A stretch of DNA of 64,000 nucleotides, taken from contig CANDBT010000004.1 in the NCBI GenBank assembly GCA_947383005.1, forward strand, positions 62,001 through 126,000. Reading direction: 5' to 3'. The DNA is from an uncultured bacterium. Its GTDB lineage: Bacteria; Bacillota; Clostridia; Lachnospirales; Lachnospiraceae. Positions 46,699-54,993 of the stretch are shown in pieces. The notes beneath the pieces are model-generated. The model was not told the origin of the DNA. It saw only the letters and a list, made by a program, of their open reading frames with translations, and made no database searches. Every line of letters starts with the position of its first letter. Position 1 is the first letter of the stretch. The translations under genes were made by a program, and so were the position numbers.

Positions 46699-46937
46699 TA
46701 CAGCGTTGCATTAATTCTCGAGTAATCAGCACTCGCTGTTTGTGCCATTGCCGCGTTGGTCTACGCTCCGCTTCGGTCCGTGCTAAACGTGTGCCACTGG
46801 CACACAGCACCGTCAGTTAACGATGCCACCGCAGAGTCTGCTCCAGCGAAGCGAGGGTATCGCCTTCTTCTTCCGCCTTGCACTGACGCAAAACATCAAG
46901 CACGGATTACTTCAAGATTAATGCAACGATGTACTAG
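46695..46937. repeat. CTAG-bounded long hairpin element 2
   Basis: Shares the CTAG of element 1. Starts CTAGTACAGCGTTGCATTAA and ends TTAATGCAACGATGTACTAG. The inner motif ATCAGCACTCGCTGTTT is shared with element 1. Includes AGCGAAGCGAGGGTATCGCC, which also occurs in the 27905 element. No coding potential. Confidence 0.7.
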
Positions 46938-47283
46938 ACACAGATATAGTGATTTATGATATCGAAATATCTTCAGAAATCATGGAATATATCCTTCCAG
47001 AGTAACTTTATCGTTTTTCAGACCAACAACATTGTTAATTTCCCTGGATAGATAGGTTAGCATGATTCCTTTGGAGACGGGGCTCCGCGCCCCAGAGGGT
47101 GTACGTGAAAATAAAATTGTTGAAGATTTTAAATTTTGCCCCATTTTCGGCTCAAAAAAGGCCATATTCGCCGATCTGACAGGGACCTTATTTGCAGCAA
47201 CTTCTTCAAAATCGCTATATTTTCCGCACCACAAAAAATAGCCGGAAATTTATGCAATACCAACAAAAATATAAGAAAAAATC
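46938..47283. other. Repeat-like DNA, no confident gene
   Basis: 346 bp. A minus-strand open frame of 84 codons (46980-47234) spans a GGGGCTCCGCGCCCC palindrome (47089-47103) and has no ribosome site; its peptide looks like read-through of a repeat, so I do not call it a gene. Confidence 0.4.
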
Positions 47284-47430
47284 ATGAGAAAGCTAGCCTT
47301 ACCTGATGAAATTTTACTAAGTATCCAGCAGCCCGCCCGCTACATCGGCGGCGAGGACATGTGCGTCAAGGATCCGAAAAACGTGGCCATCCGTTTTGCC
47401 ATGTATTTTCCGGACGTGTCCGTTGGGTGA
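47284..47430 (+). pseudogene. N-terminal fragment of a TIGR03960-type radical SAM protein
   Basis: 48 codons starting MRKLALPDEILLSIQQPARY and containing YIGGE and IRFAMYFPDV, the conserved N-terminus of the B12-binding-domain/radical SAM proteins (TIGR03960 family) that normally run to about 600 residues. The frame stops at TGA where family members continue into VYEIGMS. No remainder is found downstream. Probably a deletion scar marking an island boundary. Confidence 0.7.
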
Positions 47431-47719
47431 GTGTTGATACGTTTGGTGTACTATATATTGTAGTGATATGTTTACATAAAATGAATATATTATATGTTTT
47501 GGAATAGGACGAACAAATTTGAAGTGTTGAAAAAATAAATTTGTTGAAAAATTGCGGAGTTTTAAAACAGTAAAAATCAGATCAAAATGAGGATCCATAT
47601 TAAGCAAATAGGAAAAGAGGCGGCGTAAGAAAGTTATATATGGTAATTGCATAAAAATTTAAAAATATGAATAAAGATTAGTTGGTACACAATATACTTT
47701 GATACTTTTTAGTTCCCTT

Positions 47720-47760
47720 AAAAGCAGGAGGCCATGACAAGCATGGCTCCCAGCTTTTTT
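47720..47760. terminator. Hairpin with T-run before the ATPase-nuclease gene
   Basis: AAAGC-a-GGAGGCCATG pairs with CATGGCTCC-ca-GCTTT, followed by T. The region 47431-47719 before it is AT-rich and gene-free. Confidence 0.65.
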
Positions 47761-47836
47761 CGGTTATTAAGGACCATTTTTAAATAGGATATTTTCCTTT
47801 GAATCATGAAAGTTCTGTATATAGGCTCGTTTAACA

Positions 47837-47865
47837 TTGAATTGCCTGGGAAAACTTGTTATACT
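47837..47865 (+). promoter_or_regulatory. Promoter of the AAA-ATPase/PDDEXK gene
   Basis: TTGAAT (47837-47842), 17-bp spacer, TATACT (47860-47865). The predicted 24-nt leader reaches the ATG at 47896. Confidence 0.55.
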
Positions 47866-47895
47866 ATGGATAGAAGAAAGGGGACATCAACAATT

Positions 47896-49578
47896 ATGGC
47901 AAGAATCATTGGCATTGGACATCAGGATTTTACCGAACTGATTGCAAGTGGATGTTTTTATGTGGACAAGACAGAGTTCATCCGGGAGTGGTGGGAAAAC
48001 CAGGATGTGGTTACTTTGATTGCCCGCCCCCGCCGTTTTGGAAAAACGCTGAATATGAGTATGCTGGAGCGCTTTTTCTCTGTAGAATATAAAGGGCAAG
48101 GGAAGATATTTGAAGGCCTCTCTATATGGAAGGATAAAACATTTCAGGAGCTTCAAGGGACTTATCCGGTGATTGCGCTTAGTTTTGCTGATGTGAAGGA
48201 AGTAACATTCCCTACAGCTAGAGAAAAAATCTGTCAGATTATAAAAATGGTTTTTGGAAAGTATCGGTTTTTGCTGGACAGTGATGTTCTGGGAGAAGAT
48301 GAAAAGGAAGACTTTCGCAAGATTTCTGCCGTTCCGGAAAACAGTACGATTACTCTTTCCTTAAAGATGCTGTCCCTTTATCTTTCCCGTTACTATGGAA
48401 AGAAGGTGATCCTTCTTCTGGATGAGTATGATACACCTATGCAGGAAGCTTATGTGAACGGATACTGGGATGAAATGGCTGCCTTTATCCGAAGCCTTTT
48501 CAATTCAACTTTTAAAACAAACCCATATCTTTTTCGGGCTGTCATGACTGGAATTACAAGGATCAGCCGAGAATCTGTCTTTTCTGATCTGAATAATCTA
48601 ACGGTAATAACGACAACATCCGAGATTTTTGAGGACTCCTTTGGATTTACACAGCAGGAGGTATGGAACGCCTTGGAGGAATATGATTTGTCTGGACAAA
48701 AAGAATCGGTGAAGGCCTGGTATGACGGTTTTGTTTTTGGTAAGAAAAGGGATATTTATAATCCCTGGTCTATCATCAATTATCTTAAAACGAAAAAACT
48801 ATCCTGCTATTGGGCCAATACCAGCAGCAACAGCTTAATGGGAAAGCTGATCCGGGAGGGGAGTCCGGCTGTAAAAGAGACCATGGAGGAGCTTTTGAAA
48901 GGACGGAAACTCTGTACAACCATTGATGAGCAGATTGTTTTCAGCCAGTTGGAGTACAGCGAGAGCGCTGTGTGGAGTCTGTTTCTGGCAAGTGGATATT
49001 TGAAAGCAGACAGTCATCGGTTCGATGAGGAATTTGGAATAGAGGAATATGAACTGAGTCTGACCAATAAGGAAGTCCGTATAACATTTGAGAAGATGAT
49101 ACGAGATTGGTTTGGGAAGTCAGTAAAGGAATACAATGGATTTATCAAAGCATTATTACAAGGCAATACGAAGGAAATGAATGCTTATATGAACCGGATT
49201 ACCCTGAGTACTTTCAGCTATTTTGATACAGGAAACCGTCCGTCAGGATCAGAGCCGGAACGTTTCTACCACGGATTTGTATTAGGACTTATGGTGGAAC
49301 TGGCTGATCGGTATGTGATTACATCTAATCGGGAAAGTGGGTTTGGAAGATATGATGTGATGTTAAAGCCACGGAAAAAAGAGGACCATGGGATTATTCT
49401 GGAATTCAAGGTCTATGACCCGGATGACGAAGAGAGTCTGGAGGATACCGTGAAAGCAGCTTTAAAGCAGATTGAAGATAAGAATTATAAATCAGCCTTA
49501 ATGGCAGAAGGGATTAGTGAAGATAGGATTAGAAAATATGGTTTTGGATTTGAAGGCAAGAGTGTTCTAATTGGATAA
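47896..49578 (+). CDS. AAA-ATPase-like / PD-(D/E)XK nuclease-superfamily protein (DUF1703)
   Basis: 560 residues from the ATG at 47896 (AAAGGGG upstream). N-terminal AAA-ATPase-like domain (PF09820): VDKTEFI, Walker-A-like RPRRFGKT at 44-51, Walker B VILLLDEYDTPM near 171-182. C-terminal PDDEXK_9/DUF1703 domain with the intact nuclease pattern FGRYDVML ... IILEFKV. Such proteins are abundant in gut Clostridia and Bacteroidetes and have no established role; mobile-element or defence functions have been suggested. A stand-alone gene, 60 bp before the amyloid-motif cluster. Confidence 0.85.
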   Translation: MARIIGIGHQDFTELIASGCFYVDKTEFIREWWENQDVVTLIARPRRFGKTLNMSMLERFFSVEYKGQGKIFEGLSIWKDKTFQELQGTYPVIALSFADVKEVTFPTAREKICQIIKMVFGKYRFLLDSDVLGEDEKEDFRKISAVPENSTITLSLKMLSLYLSRYYGKKVILLLDEYDTPMQEAYVNGYWDEMAAFIRSLFNSTFKTNPYLFRAVMTGITRISRESVFSDLNNLTVITTTSEIFEDSFGFTQQEVWNALEEYDLSGQKESVKAWYDGFVFGKKRDIYNPWSIINYLKTKKLSCYWANTSSNSLMGKLIREGSPAVKETMEELLKGRKLCTTIDEQIVFSQLEYSESAVWSLFLASGYLKADSHRFDEEFGIEEYELSLTNKEVRITFEKMIRDWFGKSVKEYNGFIKALLQGNTKEMNAYMNRITLSTFSYFDTGNRPSGSEPERFYHGFVLGLMVELADRYVITSNRESGFGRYDVMLKPRKKEDHGIILEFKVYDPDDEESLEDTVKAALKQIEDKNYKSALMAEGISEDRIRKYGFGFEGKSVLIG

Positions 49579-49639
49579 ATACAGTGAAAATTAACACTGC
49601 GAAGATTTATAATTTTTAGCAAGAAAGGGAGATAGAAAA

Positions 49640-49992
49640 ATGATGGAAGATAAGAACATTACATTTAATATGAATGGTGGACAGCTTAATTATGCGAGAG
49701 ATAATGGAACAATTTATGCCACACAGAATAATGGAGACAATACCAATAGCTTGGATATTATTTTAAAAGAAATTATTGAAAATTTATCAGGTATAGAAAA
49801 AAAGAGGCAGATAAGATTAGAGATGTTGTAGATATGGCGAAGGAGGAATTGGTGAAACCAGAGCCCAAAGTGAGCAGATTAAGAAATTGTGTTACTTTAA
49901 TAGCTCCAATGCTTACGATTGCAAATGGGATACCGGCTTTGGCAAATAGTTTACAGAAATTAGTGGACTATATTAAACCATTTATCCGTTAG
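49640..49992 (+). pseudogene. Small amyloid-motif protein A, split by a -1 frameshift
   Basis: Frame 0 gives 63 residues; a -1 shift at the A7 run (49797-49803) joins it to a second open frame for a 117-residue product. Residues about 13-30 carry the shared motif GGQLNYARDNGTIYATQN. After a short helix (LDIILKEIIENLSGIEKK) the downstream frame encodes EADKIRDVVDMAKEEL and a hydrophobic C-terminus (VTLIAPMLTIANGIPALA), possibly membrane-active. The break coincides with A-AAA-AAG in the correct phase, the dnaX-type slippery heptamer, so programmed shifting is possible. GAAAGGGAGA precedes the ATG. Confidence 0.65.
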
Positions 49993-50002
49993 GAGATACA
50001 TT

Positions 50003-52423
50003 ATGAAAGAGGATACCACAGACAGTTTAATTCTAAATATTCTTCCCGGAGGTCAAGTTAATTATGCAACAGATAATGCGACTATAAATGCATATCAAAA
50101 TATTACAATAGATGCCAGCACTTTTCAAAAGAAATTATCATCAGCGCCAATAAAAAATTCATGTTTTGTGGGAAGAAATGATGAGGAAGATGAAATTATT
50201 GAAATTCTATCAAAGAATCACAGAGTATTAATTAACGGAGTAGGGGGGATAGGAAAAACAGCGTTAGCGAAGAAGATATATTTTGATTACGAAAGTAAAT
50301 ACAAGCATATAGCATGGATTGAATTTAAGAGTAGCTGGACAGAATCTCTTATCTCTTCATTGTTTACTGCAAATTTCAACTTTTCAGAGAAAAATACTGA
50401 AGATGAAAAGTATGAAAAAATCTTTCAGTTTTTATCCAACTTGAAGGGAGATATATTAATAATAATTGATAATTTTAATTCAATTGGACCAGGAGATTTA
50501 TTTGAGATTTTTAAATTGTCAAATGCGGATATTCTTATAACTTCCAGATGCCAACCTGTGGGAATACCTGTCTATAGACTAGATCCGCCAAATGAAGAAG
50601 AATGCAAAAGGATATTTAAAGAAAATTATTTCCTTAAGGACTCATTGACGTTTGAAGAAGATCTGATAATTGAGGATATTATAAACAGATCTCAAAGATA
50701 TACATTAGCGATTGAGTTAATTGCTAAGTCTATTTGTTATATAAATAGAAGCATTAGCGAATTTTGGGATGATCTAAAAGCACAGAATTATCAGCTAAAA
50801 GAGCTGAATTTACAAGCCAACTCTGATTGGAATAATCGATTTATAAATGAGGATATTTCTTCACAGATTAGTAAAGTATATGAGTTAGCGGTCTTAACAG
50901 ATGAAGAAAGGACTGTGGCTCAGTTGCTGAGTATTTTACCCCCTTTTTCAAAAATATTATTATCAGATTTGAAGTGCTGGGTACCATTTTCAAGTACAAA
51001 TACTATAGTGGTACTATCAAATAAAGGATGGGTAACTTGCGAAAATCGAGAAGTTTATATGCATGAAATTATAAGTAGTTGCATTAGTGAATATAATTCA
51101 ATTACGTTTCATCAATGTGAACTATTGATGGCAGATTTAGAAAGAAAATTACAGCTAGGACCACAAATTGATACAGTAAATTGTGTTAAATATGCAGATT
51201 ATATCTATAATATTATTGGAATCAAAAAAGAAGATTATATGTTCTGTCGTCATTTATCGGTAAAAGAAGCCGCTTTGGTATTTAAGGAAGTTGGTAAATA
51301 TGATTTATCAAAGGGACTTTTAGATATTATTATTTCATGTTATCAAAATGATAGTGATGAAAACAAATTAATTTTGGCTGAACTTTATAATAATTATTCC
51401 AAGGTCTATAGTATGGAATCCGATATTCCTATGGCATTAAAAATGGCTCAGCATGCGGAATCCCTTATAGACTCCATTAATAATGATTATTCTCCAAATT
51501 ATTATTTTCAGAAAATGATTATTAAAAAAACGGTTGGTATGCATTTTGCCCATCTGAAAAATAATGAGGAAGCATTAGAAAAAATGCGGGAAGCAATAAA
51601 AATCTCAAATAGCGTAAATGAATCACAAAAGCATCAAATTGCTAATCTTTATTCTGATTACTCGTTACTGCTATATGATACTGGAAATATATGTGATAGT
51701 ATAAATACATATCAAAAAGTAATATAGCTATATGATGAATGTGGAATCACTAAATATAGTCCTTGGAGAAATACTACTTATACAAACTATGCTGACTCGT
51801 TAATTTTAAATAGCCAATATGAAGATGCTATTTATTATGAATTTCAGGCATTAATTGGTAAGTATAATTGTTATAACGAGGACAACTTGGCAATAGCGAA
51901 TGCTTTACTTGGAATGGGACATATTTACCGGACCGAAAAGCGATTATGGGACATCGCTGCAATGTTTTATTCAAAAGCAGCAAACATTTATAAAATGGTA
52001 AGCTCTGTATGTGATGGATATTGTGATTCAATTGCCTGCTTTGCAATGGTTACAGACAATCATGAGTTACCATTAATGATTTACGAAATTATAATGAGTA
52101 ATACTACTAAAGTATATCTAATATCTACTATGGCTAATGTTATGTATTCTCTTAAAGAATTCTATCCAGATAAAATGATTTTGGTAGGGGAAAAAGTAAT
52201 AGATATGTTAAAAAATTTTGAAAAAGGACATGTTGCAGAACAATTGATTTATGCTCTTATGGGTGAGACATATTATAAACTAGATAAAAAAATGAAAGCG
52301 AAAGAGTGCCTATTGAAATCTATTAATAAGAGAATGATTCCAACCTCCTATTATTATAAAGAAAGTATAAATATTTTAAGCAAAATACCTTCTATGATAG
52401 ATGAAACGGCTCTAGGAGACTGA
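50003..52423 (+). pseudogene. STAND NTPase (NB-ARC/TPR) with N-terminal amyloid-like motif; in-frame TAG
   Basis: Frame runs 806 codons but is broken by TAG at 51725-51727 (after residue 574). N-terminus: motif GGQVNYATDNATINAYQN (16-33). NB-ARC-type ATPase: Walker A GVGGIGKTA (79-87), Walker B ILIIIDNF (151-158), sensor ITSR (179-182), winged-helix region to about 370. Then helical TPR-like repeats, which carry on in the same frame after the TAG (LYDECGITKYS...) to 52423. This is the architecture of NLR-like signal-transducing receptors. Without the TAG it would be a full sensor; with it, the C-terminal repeats are lost. A GTTAGGAGAT site precedes the ATG. Codon use is AT-rich, unlike the neighbouring operons. 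Confidence 0.8.
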
Positions 52424-52492
52424 TTAATTCAGGCTAAGATAATTATATCCTGAAAGACTTTTGATGTATAAAATATGAATTAGAGGGAAGTT

Positions 52493-52963
52493 ATGAGAAA
52501 AGACAGCGAATTATTCTTAAGAAGAGTTTTGAAATATAGAAGAGAAATCAATAAAGATAGTTTTATTATTAGTTATCGCTTCTTTGAGGAAATACCAAGT
52601 ATTGAAACAGCGATATTCGATATTTTAAAAGATTTGATCGCAAATGATTGCCTTACAAGTAAAAGTGGTGTATTGGATTGAGAAGGGGACATTTCTATTA
52701 ATTTAACTTTAGATGGAATTACATACTTTGATAAAGGAATGCAGAGTAATTCTGCTATTGTATTTAATATCTCTGGCGGTCAAGTAAATATTGCAAGGGA
52801 TAGTAGTAAAATTGAGGCTGTTATTAGTAATTGTCCTAAACCAGAATTCGTTAAGAAAGGAGAATCCGATAATAATCTGAAAACAGATGAAATATTACTA
52901 GATAAGGTAAAAATGACAAGGAATAAGAAGGTCCATCTTCCTATAATCGATTTACGGCGCTAA
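52493..52963 (+). pseudogene. Small amyloid-motif protein C, interrupted by in-frame TGA
   Basis: One reading frame of 156 codons broken by TGA at 52679-52681. The N-terminal part (about 1-62) is helical, winged-helix-like (SELFLRRVLKYRREI ... IETAIFDILKDLIANDCL). The continuation gives LTLDGITYFDKG and then the motif FNISGGQVNIARDSSKIEA, the third copy in a row. The C-terminal stop falls inside the 65-bp repeat at 52949, so the original tail may have been replaced. GAGGGAAG precedes the ATG at 52493. The part after the TGA could also start at ATG 52739. Confidence 0.65.
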
Positions 52964-53108
52964 GGACGCGCCTTTTATCAAAATTTGCTTTGCAAATTAT
53001 GATAAGTTATATTACAGGAACCGCTACGCGAACCCTGTAATCGGATTTACGGCGCAAATGACGCGCCTTTTATCGGAAATCGCTTCGCAATTTCCGATAA
53101 GTTATATT
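52949..53108. repeat. Two 65-bp direct repeats with hairpins
   Basis: Unit A 52949-53013 and unit B 53044-53108, both beginning GATTTACGGCGC and ending GATAAGTTATATT, each with its own hairpin (TTATCaaAATTTGC / GCAAATTatGATAA; TTATCGGAAAT / ATTTCCGATAA). Between them is TTACAGG...CCTGTAA (53012-53040). The hairpin arms co-vary between units. Confidence 0.75.
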
Positions 53109-53142
53109 GTTACATTCTTTCAAATTTTCCAGCAACCAGAAT

Positions 53143-53198
53143 AATGCAGTAAGAAAAAGCAATCATCAAGTTTGACGATTGCTTTTTCTTACTGCATT
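53143..53198. terminator. 22-bp perfect inverted repeat overlapping the treR 3' end
   Basis: Left arm 53143-53164, right arm 53177-53198, 12-nt loop. On the minus strand the right arm is treR coding sequence and the left arm holds the terminal T-rich part. Acts as treR terminator and may also stop transcripts from the island. Confidence 0.85.
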
Positions 53199-53906
53199 GT
53201 CATAGAAGCAGAAATAATCCGGACGATGCCGGGATTGGGTATATTCAAACATTACGCCATCGCTGTTATAAGTCTGGCTGCTGATTACCGCCATGCAATT
53301 ATAGTCCTGAATATCTTTCAGCAGGTACTTTTCATCGATTTGCGTTATTTTTTCGACAGTCATGACCCGTTTGCTGTTTACGATGGTCATATGCAATGTC
53401 TGCTCCAAATACTGATAAGCAGAGTTTTCCGCAATTTCTTTTGTCAGGCCAGGAATTGCTTCTTTTAAGAAATAATTGTGGTTAAGAATCAGCGGCATAG
53501 CATCCAGATAGTGCAGGCGCTGGATATAATAAATATCCGTTCCCACAGGAAACCCCGTGTATAGAGACTGTTTTTCGTTAATGGCAAATTCGGTAAACAA
53601 AAGGACTTTTGTACTGGCATGATGGCCGTTCCGTGCTGCAGATTCCCGAAACGTCTCTATCTCTCCGATGGTAAAGGCCGTCTGTGCGATGGGCTGGTAG
53701 ATATTGCGTACTCCCTTACCTTGCATGGTCTGTACATAACCATCCGTTACCAGGCGGCTGACTGCCCGGCGAAGGGTATTGCGTGAGCAGTTATACGTTT
53801 GGACCAATGTGTTTTCTGAAGGTAAAAGTTCCTGATAGGCAAAAACATTGGTTTCAATTTTTTGTTTTAAATCTTTATAAATGGTTTCGTATATTGATTT
53901 CGGCAT
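53166..53906 (-). CDS. treR: Trehalose operon repressor (GntR/UTRA)
   Basis: 246 residues: GntR winged helix (about 1-70; LPSENTLVQTYNCSRNTLRRAVSRL) and a UTRA effector domain (about 90-240; GTDIYYIQRLHYLD). TreR-type repressors bind trehalose-6-phosphate. Divergent from the trehalose PTS/hydrolase genes, with two matching palindromes between. GAGGTG precedes the ATG; its own promoter is TTGACT ... TATAAT with an 18-bp spacer (minus strand, 53930-53959). Confidence 0.92.
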   Translation of the reverse strand: MPKSIYETIYKDLKQKIETNVFAYQELLPSENTLVQTYNCSRNTLRRAVSRLVTDGYVQTMQGKGVRNIYQPIAQTAFTIGEIETFRESAARNGHHASTKVLLFTEFAINEKQSLYTGFPVGTDIYYIQRLHYLDAMPLILNHNYFLKEAIPGLTKEIAENSAYQYLEQTLHMTIVNSKRVMTVEKITQIDEKYLLKDIQDYNCMAVISSQTYNSDGVMFEYTQSRHRPDYFCFYDNAVRKSNRQT

Positions 53907-53962
53907 AGTTATTCACCTCTGTTATCATTATTATAGCAAGGAAAGGATAAAAAAGTCAACAT

Positions 53963-54014
53963 CTTGTTTAAACAAGTGTGTTATAACATAATGCATCAAA
54001 CATGTTTAAACAAG
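53963..54014 (+). promoter_or_regulatory. TreR operators and trehalose operon promoter
   Basis: Palindromes CTTGTTTAAACAAG (53963-53976) and CATGTTTAAACAAG (54001-54014) bracket a promoter: TTGTTT (53965-53970), 16-bp spacer, CATAAT (53987-53992). The first operator covers the -35, the second lies just after the predicted start point, a classical repression layout. Confidence 0.8.
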
Positions 54015-54040
54015 TTAAAACAGATGGAGGGATTGAAAGC

Positions 54041-54970
54041 ATGGGAAAGTATGCGGAAGACGCAAAACAGTTGTTACATCTGGTAGGCGGAAAAGAGAAC
54101 ATCGCGGCAGTTTCACATTGTATGACAAGAATGCGGTTTGCTCTGGCGGAACCGGCAATCTTTGGTGTAAATTTAAAAAGAGGGTTCCCCTTTGTCTGCG
54201 GAATGATCGGCTCCGGACTGGCAGCGATTGTTTGTGTGGCCACAGGGACAACAGCTAACGCCATCGGTGTAGGCGGCGTTCCCGGAATTTTATCTATTCA
54301 GCCTCCGTTTATGGGCTCCTTTGGAATTTGTATGATAATTGCCTTTGCGGTTTCGTTCTTGTTGACAATGATTGTGGGTAAGAGGCGCTTGGCAGCGGTC
54401 CAGGTCGATGAGACAGTGGAACCGGCAGCAGGAACCATGGTTTCTGCTTCTGTGATGGGCGACGGAAAAGAGGCGAAAATAGCAAAAGGGCAGCCAGAGG
54501 AAAAGAAAGAGACGGAAGGAAGGCTGACAGCCTTTTTATCGGGAGAAGCAATCCCTTTGGCGGAAGTGGAAGATGGCGTTTTTTCGGCAGGAGTTTTGGG
54601 TGACGGTATGGCCATCATTCCGGAAACCGAAATACTGTACTCGCCGGCGGACGCCAGGGTTGCGGCATTAATGCCAGATTCACGTCATGCCTGTGGGTTA
54701 AAACTGGATAATGGTATGGAAGTCCTGTTACATATCGGCATCGATACCGTGGATATGAAAGGGGACGGATTTGAATATTTGGTAGAAGAAGGGCAGGAAG
54801 TCAGTGCCGGAACACCGTTGATCAAATTTGACCGGGCAAAAATTCAGGCGGCAGGCCATCGGGATGTGACCGTATGTGTGATCAGCAATGAGGGGAATGG
54901 CAGGGAAATTCAGTTTCATACAGGGGTAGTGGTAAAAGAAAAAGAAACAACTGTGGTAACATTCAGGTGA
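54041..54970 (+). pseudogene. Trehalose PTS EIIBCA with large internal deletion
   Basis: 309 residues in one open frame. Begins as EIIB (YAEDAKQLLHLVGGKENIAAVSHCMTRMRFAL, phosphorylatable Cys at about 24), but at about residue 36 jumps straight to the end of EIIC (AEPAIFGVNLKRGFPFVCGMIGSGL). After a Glu/Lys-rich linker it continues with a complete EIIA (about 175-309; HIGIDTVDMKGDGF carries the active His). Normal trehalose EIIs are about 650 residues; roughly 300 residues of EIIB and EIIC are missing, in frame. It cannot transport, but the EIIA part may still accept phosphate. ATG at 54041 has GGAGGG upstream. Confidence 0.82.
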
Positions 54971-54993
54971 GGAAGAATCAGGAGGACAGCAAG

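Noticed and set aside
46495-46937. Integron attC sites
   Set aside because: Palindromes are far longer than attC sites and lack the RYYYAAC/GTTRRRY core pairs; no integrase is present.
46980-47234. 84-codon minus-strand frame
   Set aside because: No ribosome site, spans a GC palindrome in repeat-like DNA; the peptide looks like repeat read-through rather than a gene.
52949-53108. CRISPR array
   Set aside because: Only two repeat units of 65 bp with internal hairpins and no cas genes; no array of short repeats and unique spacers seen anywhere in the window.
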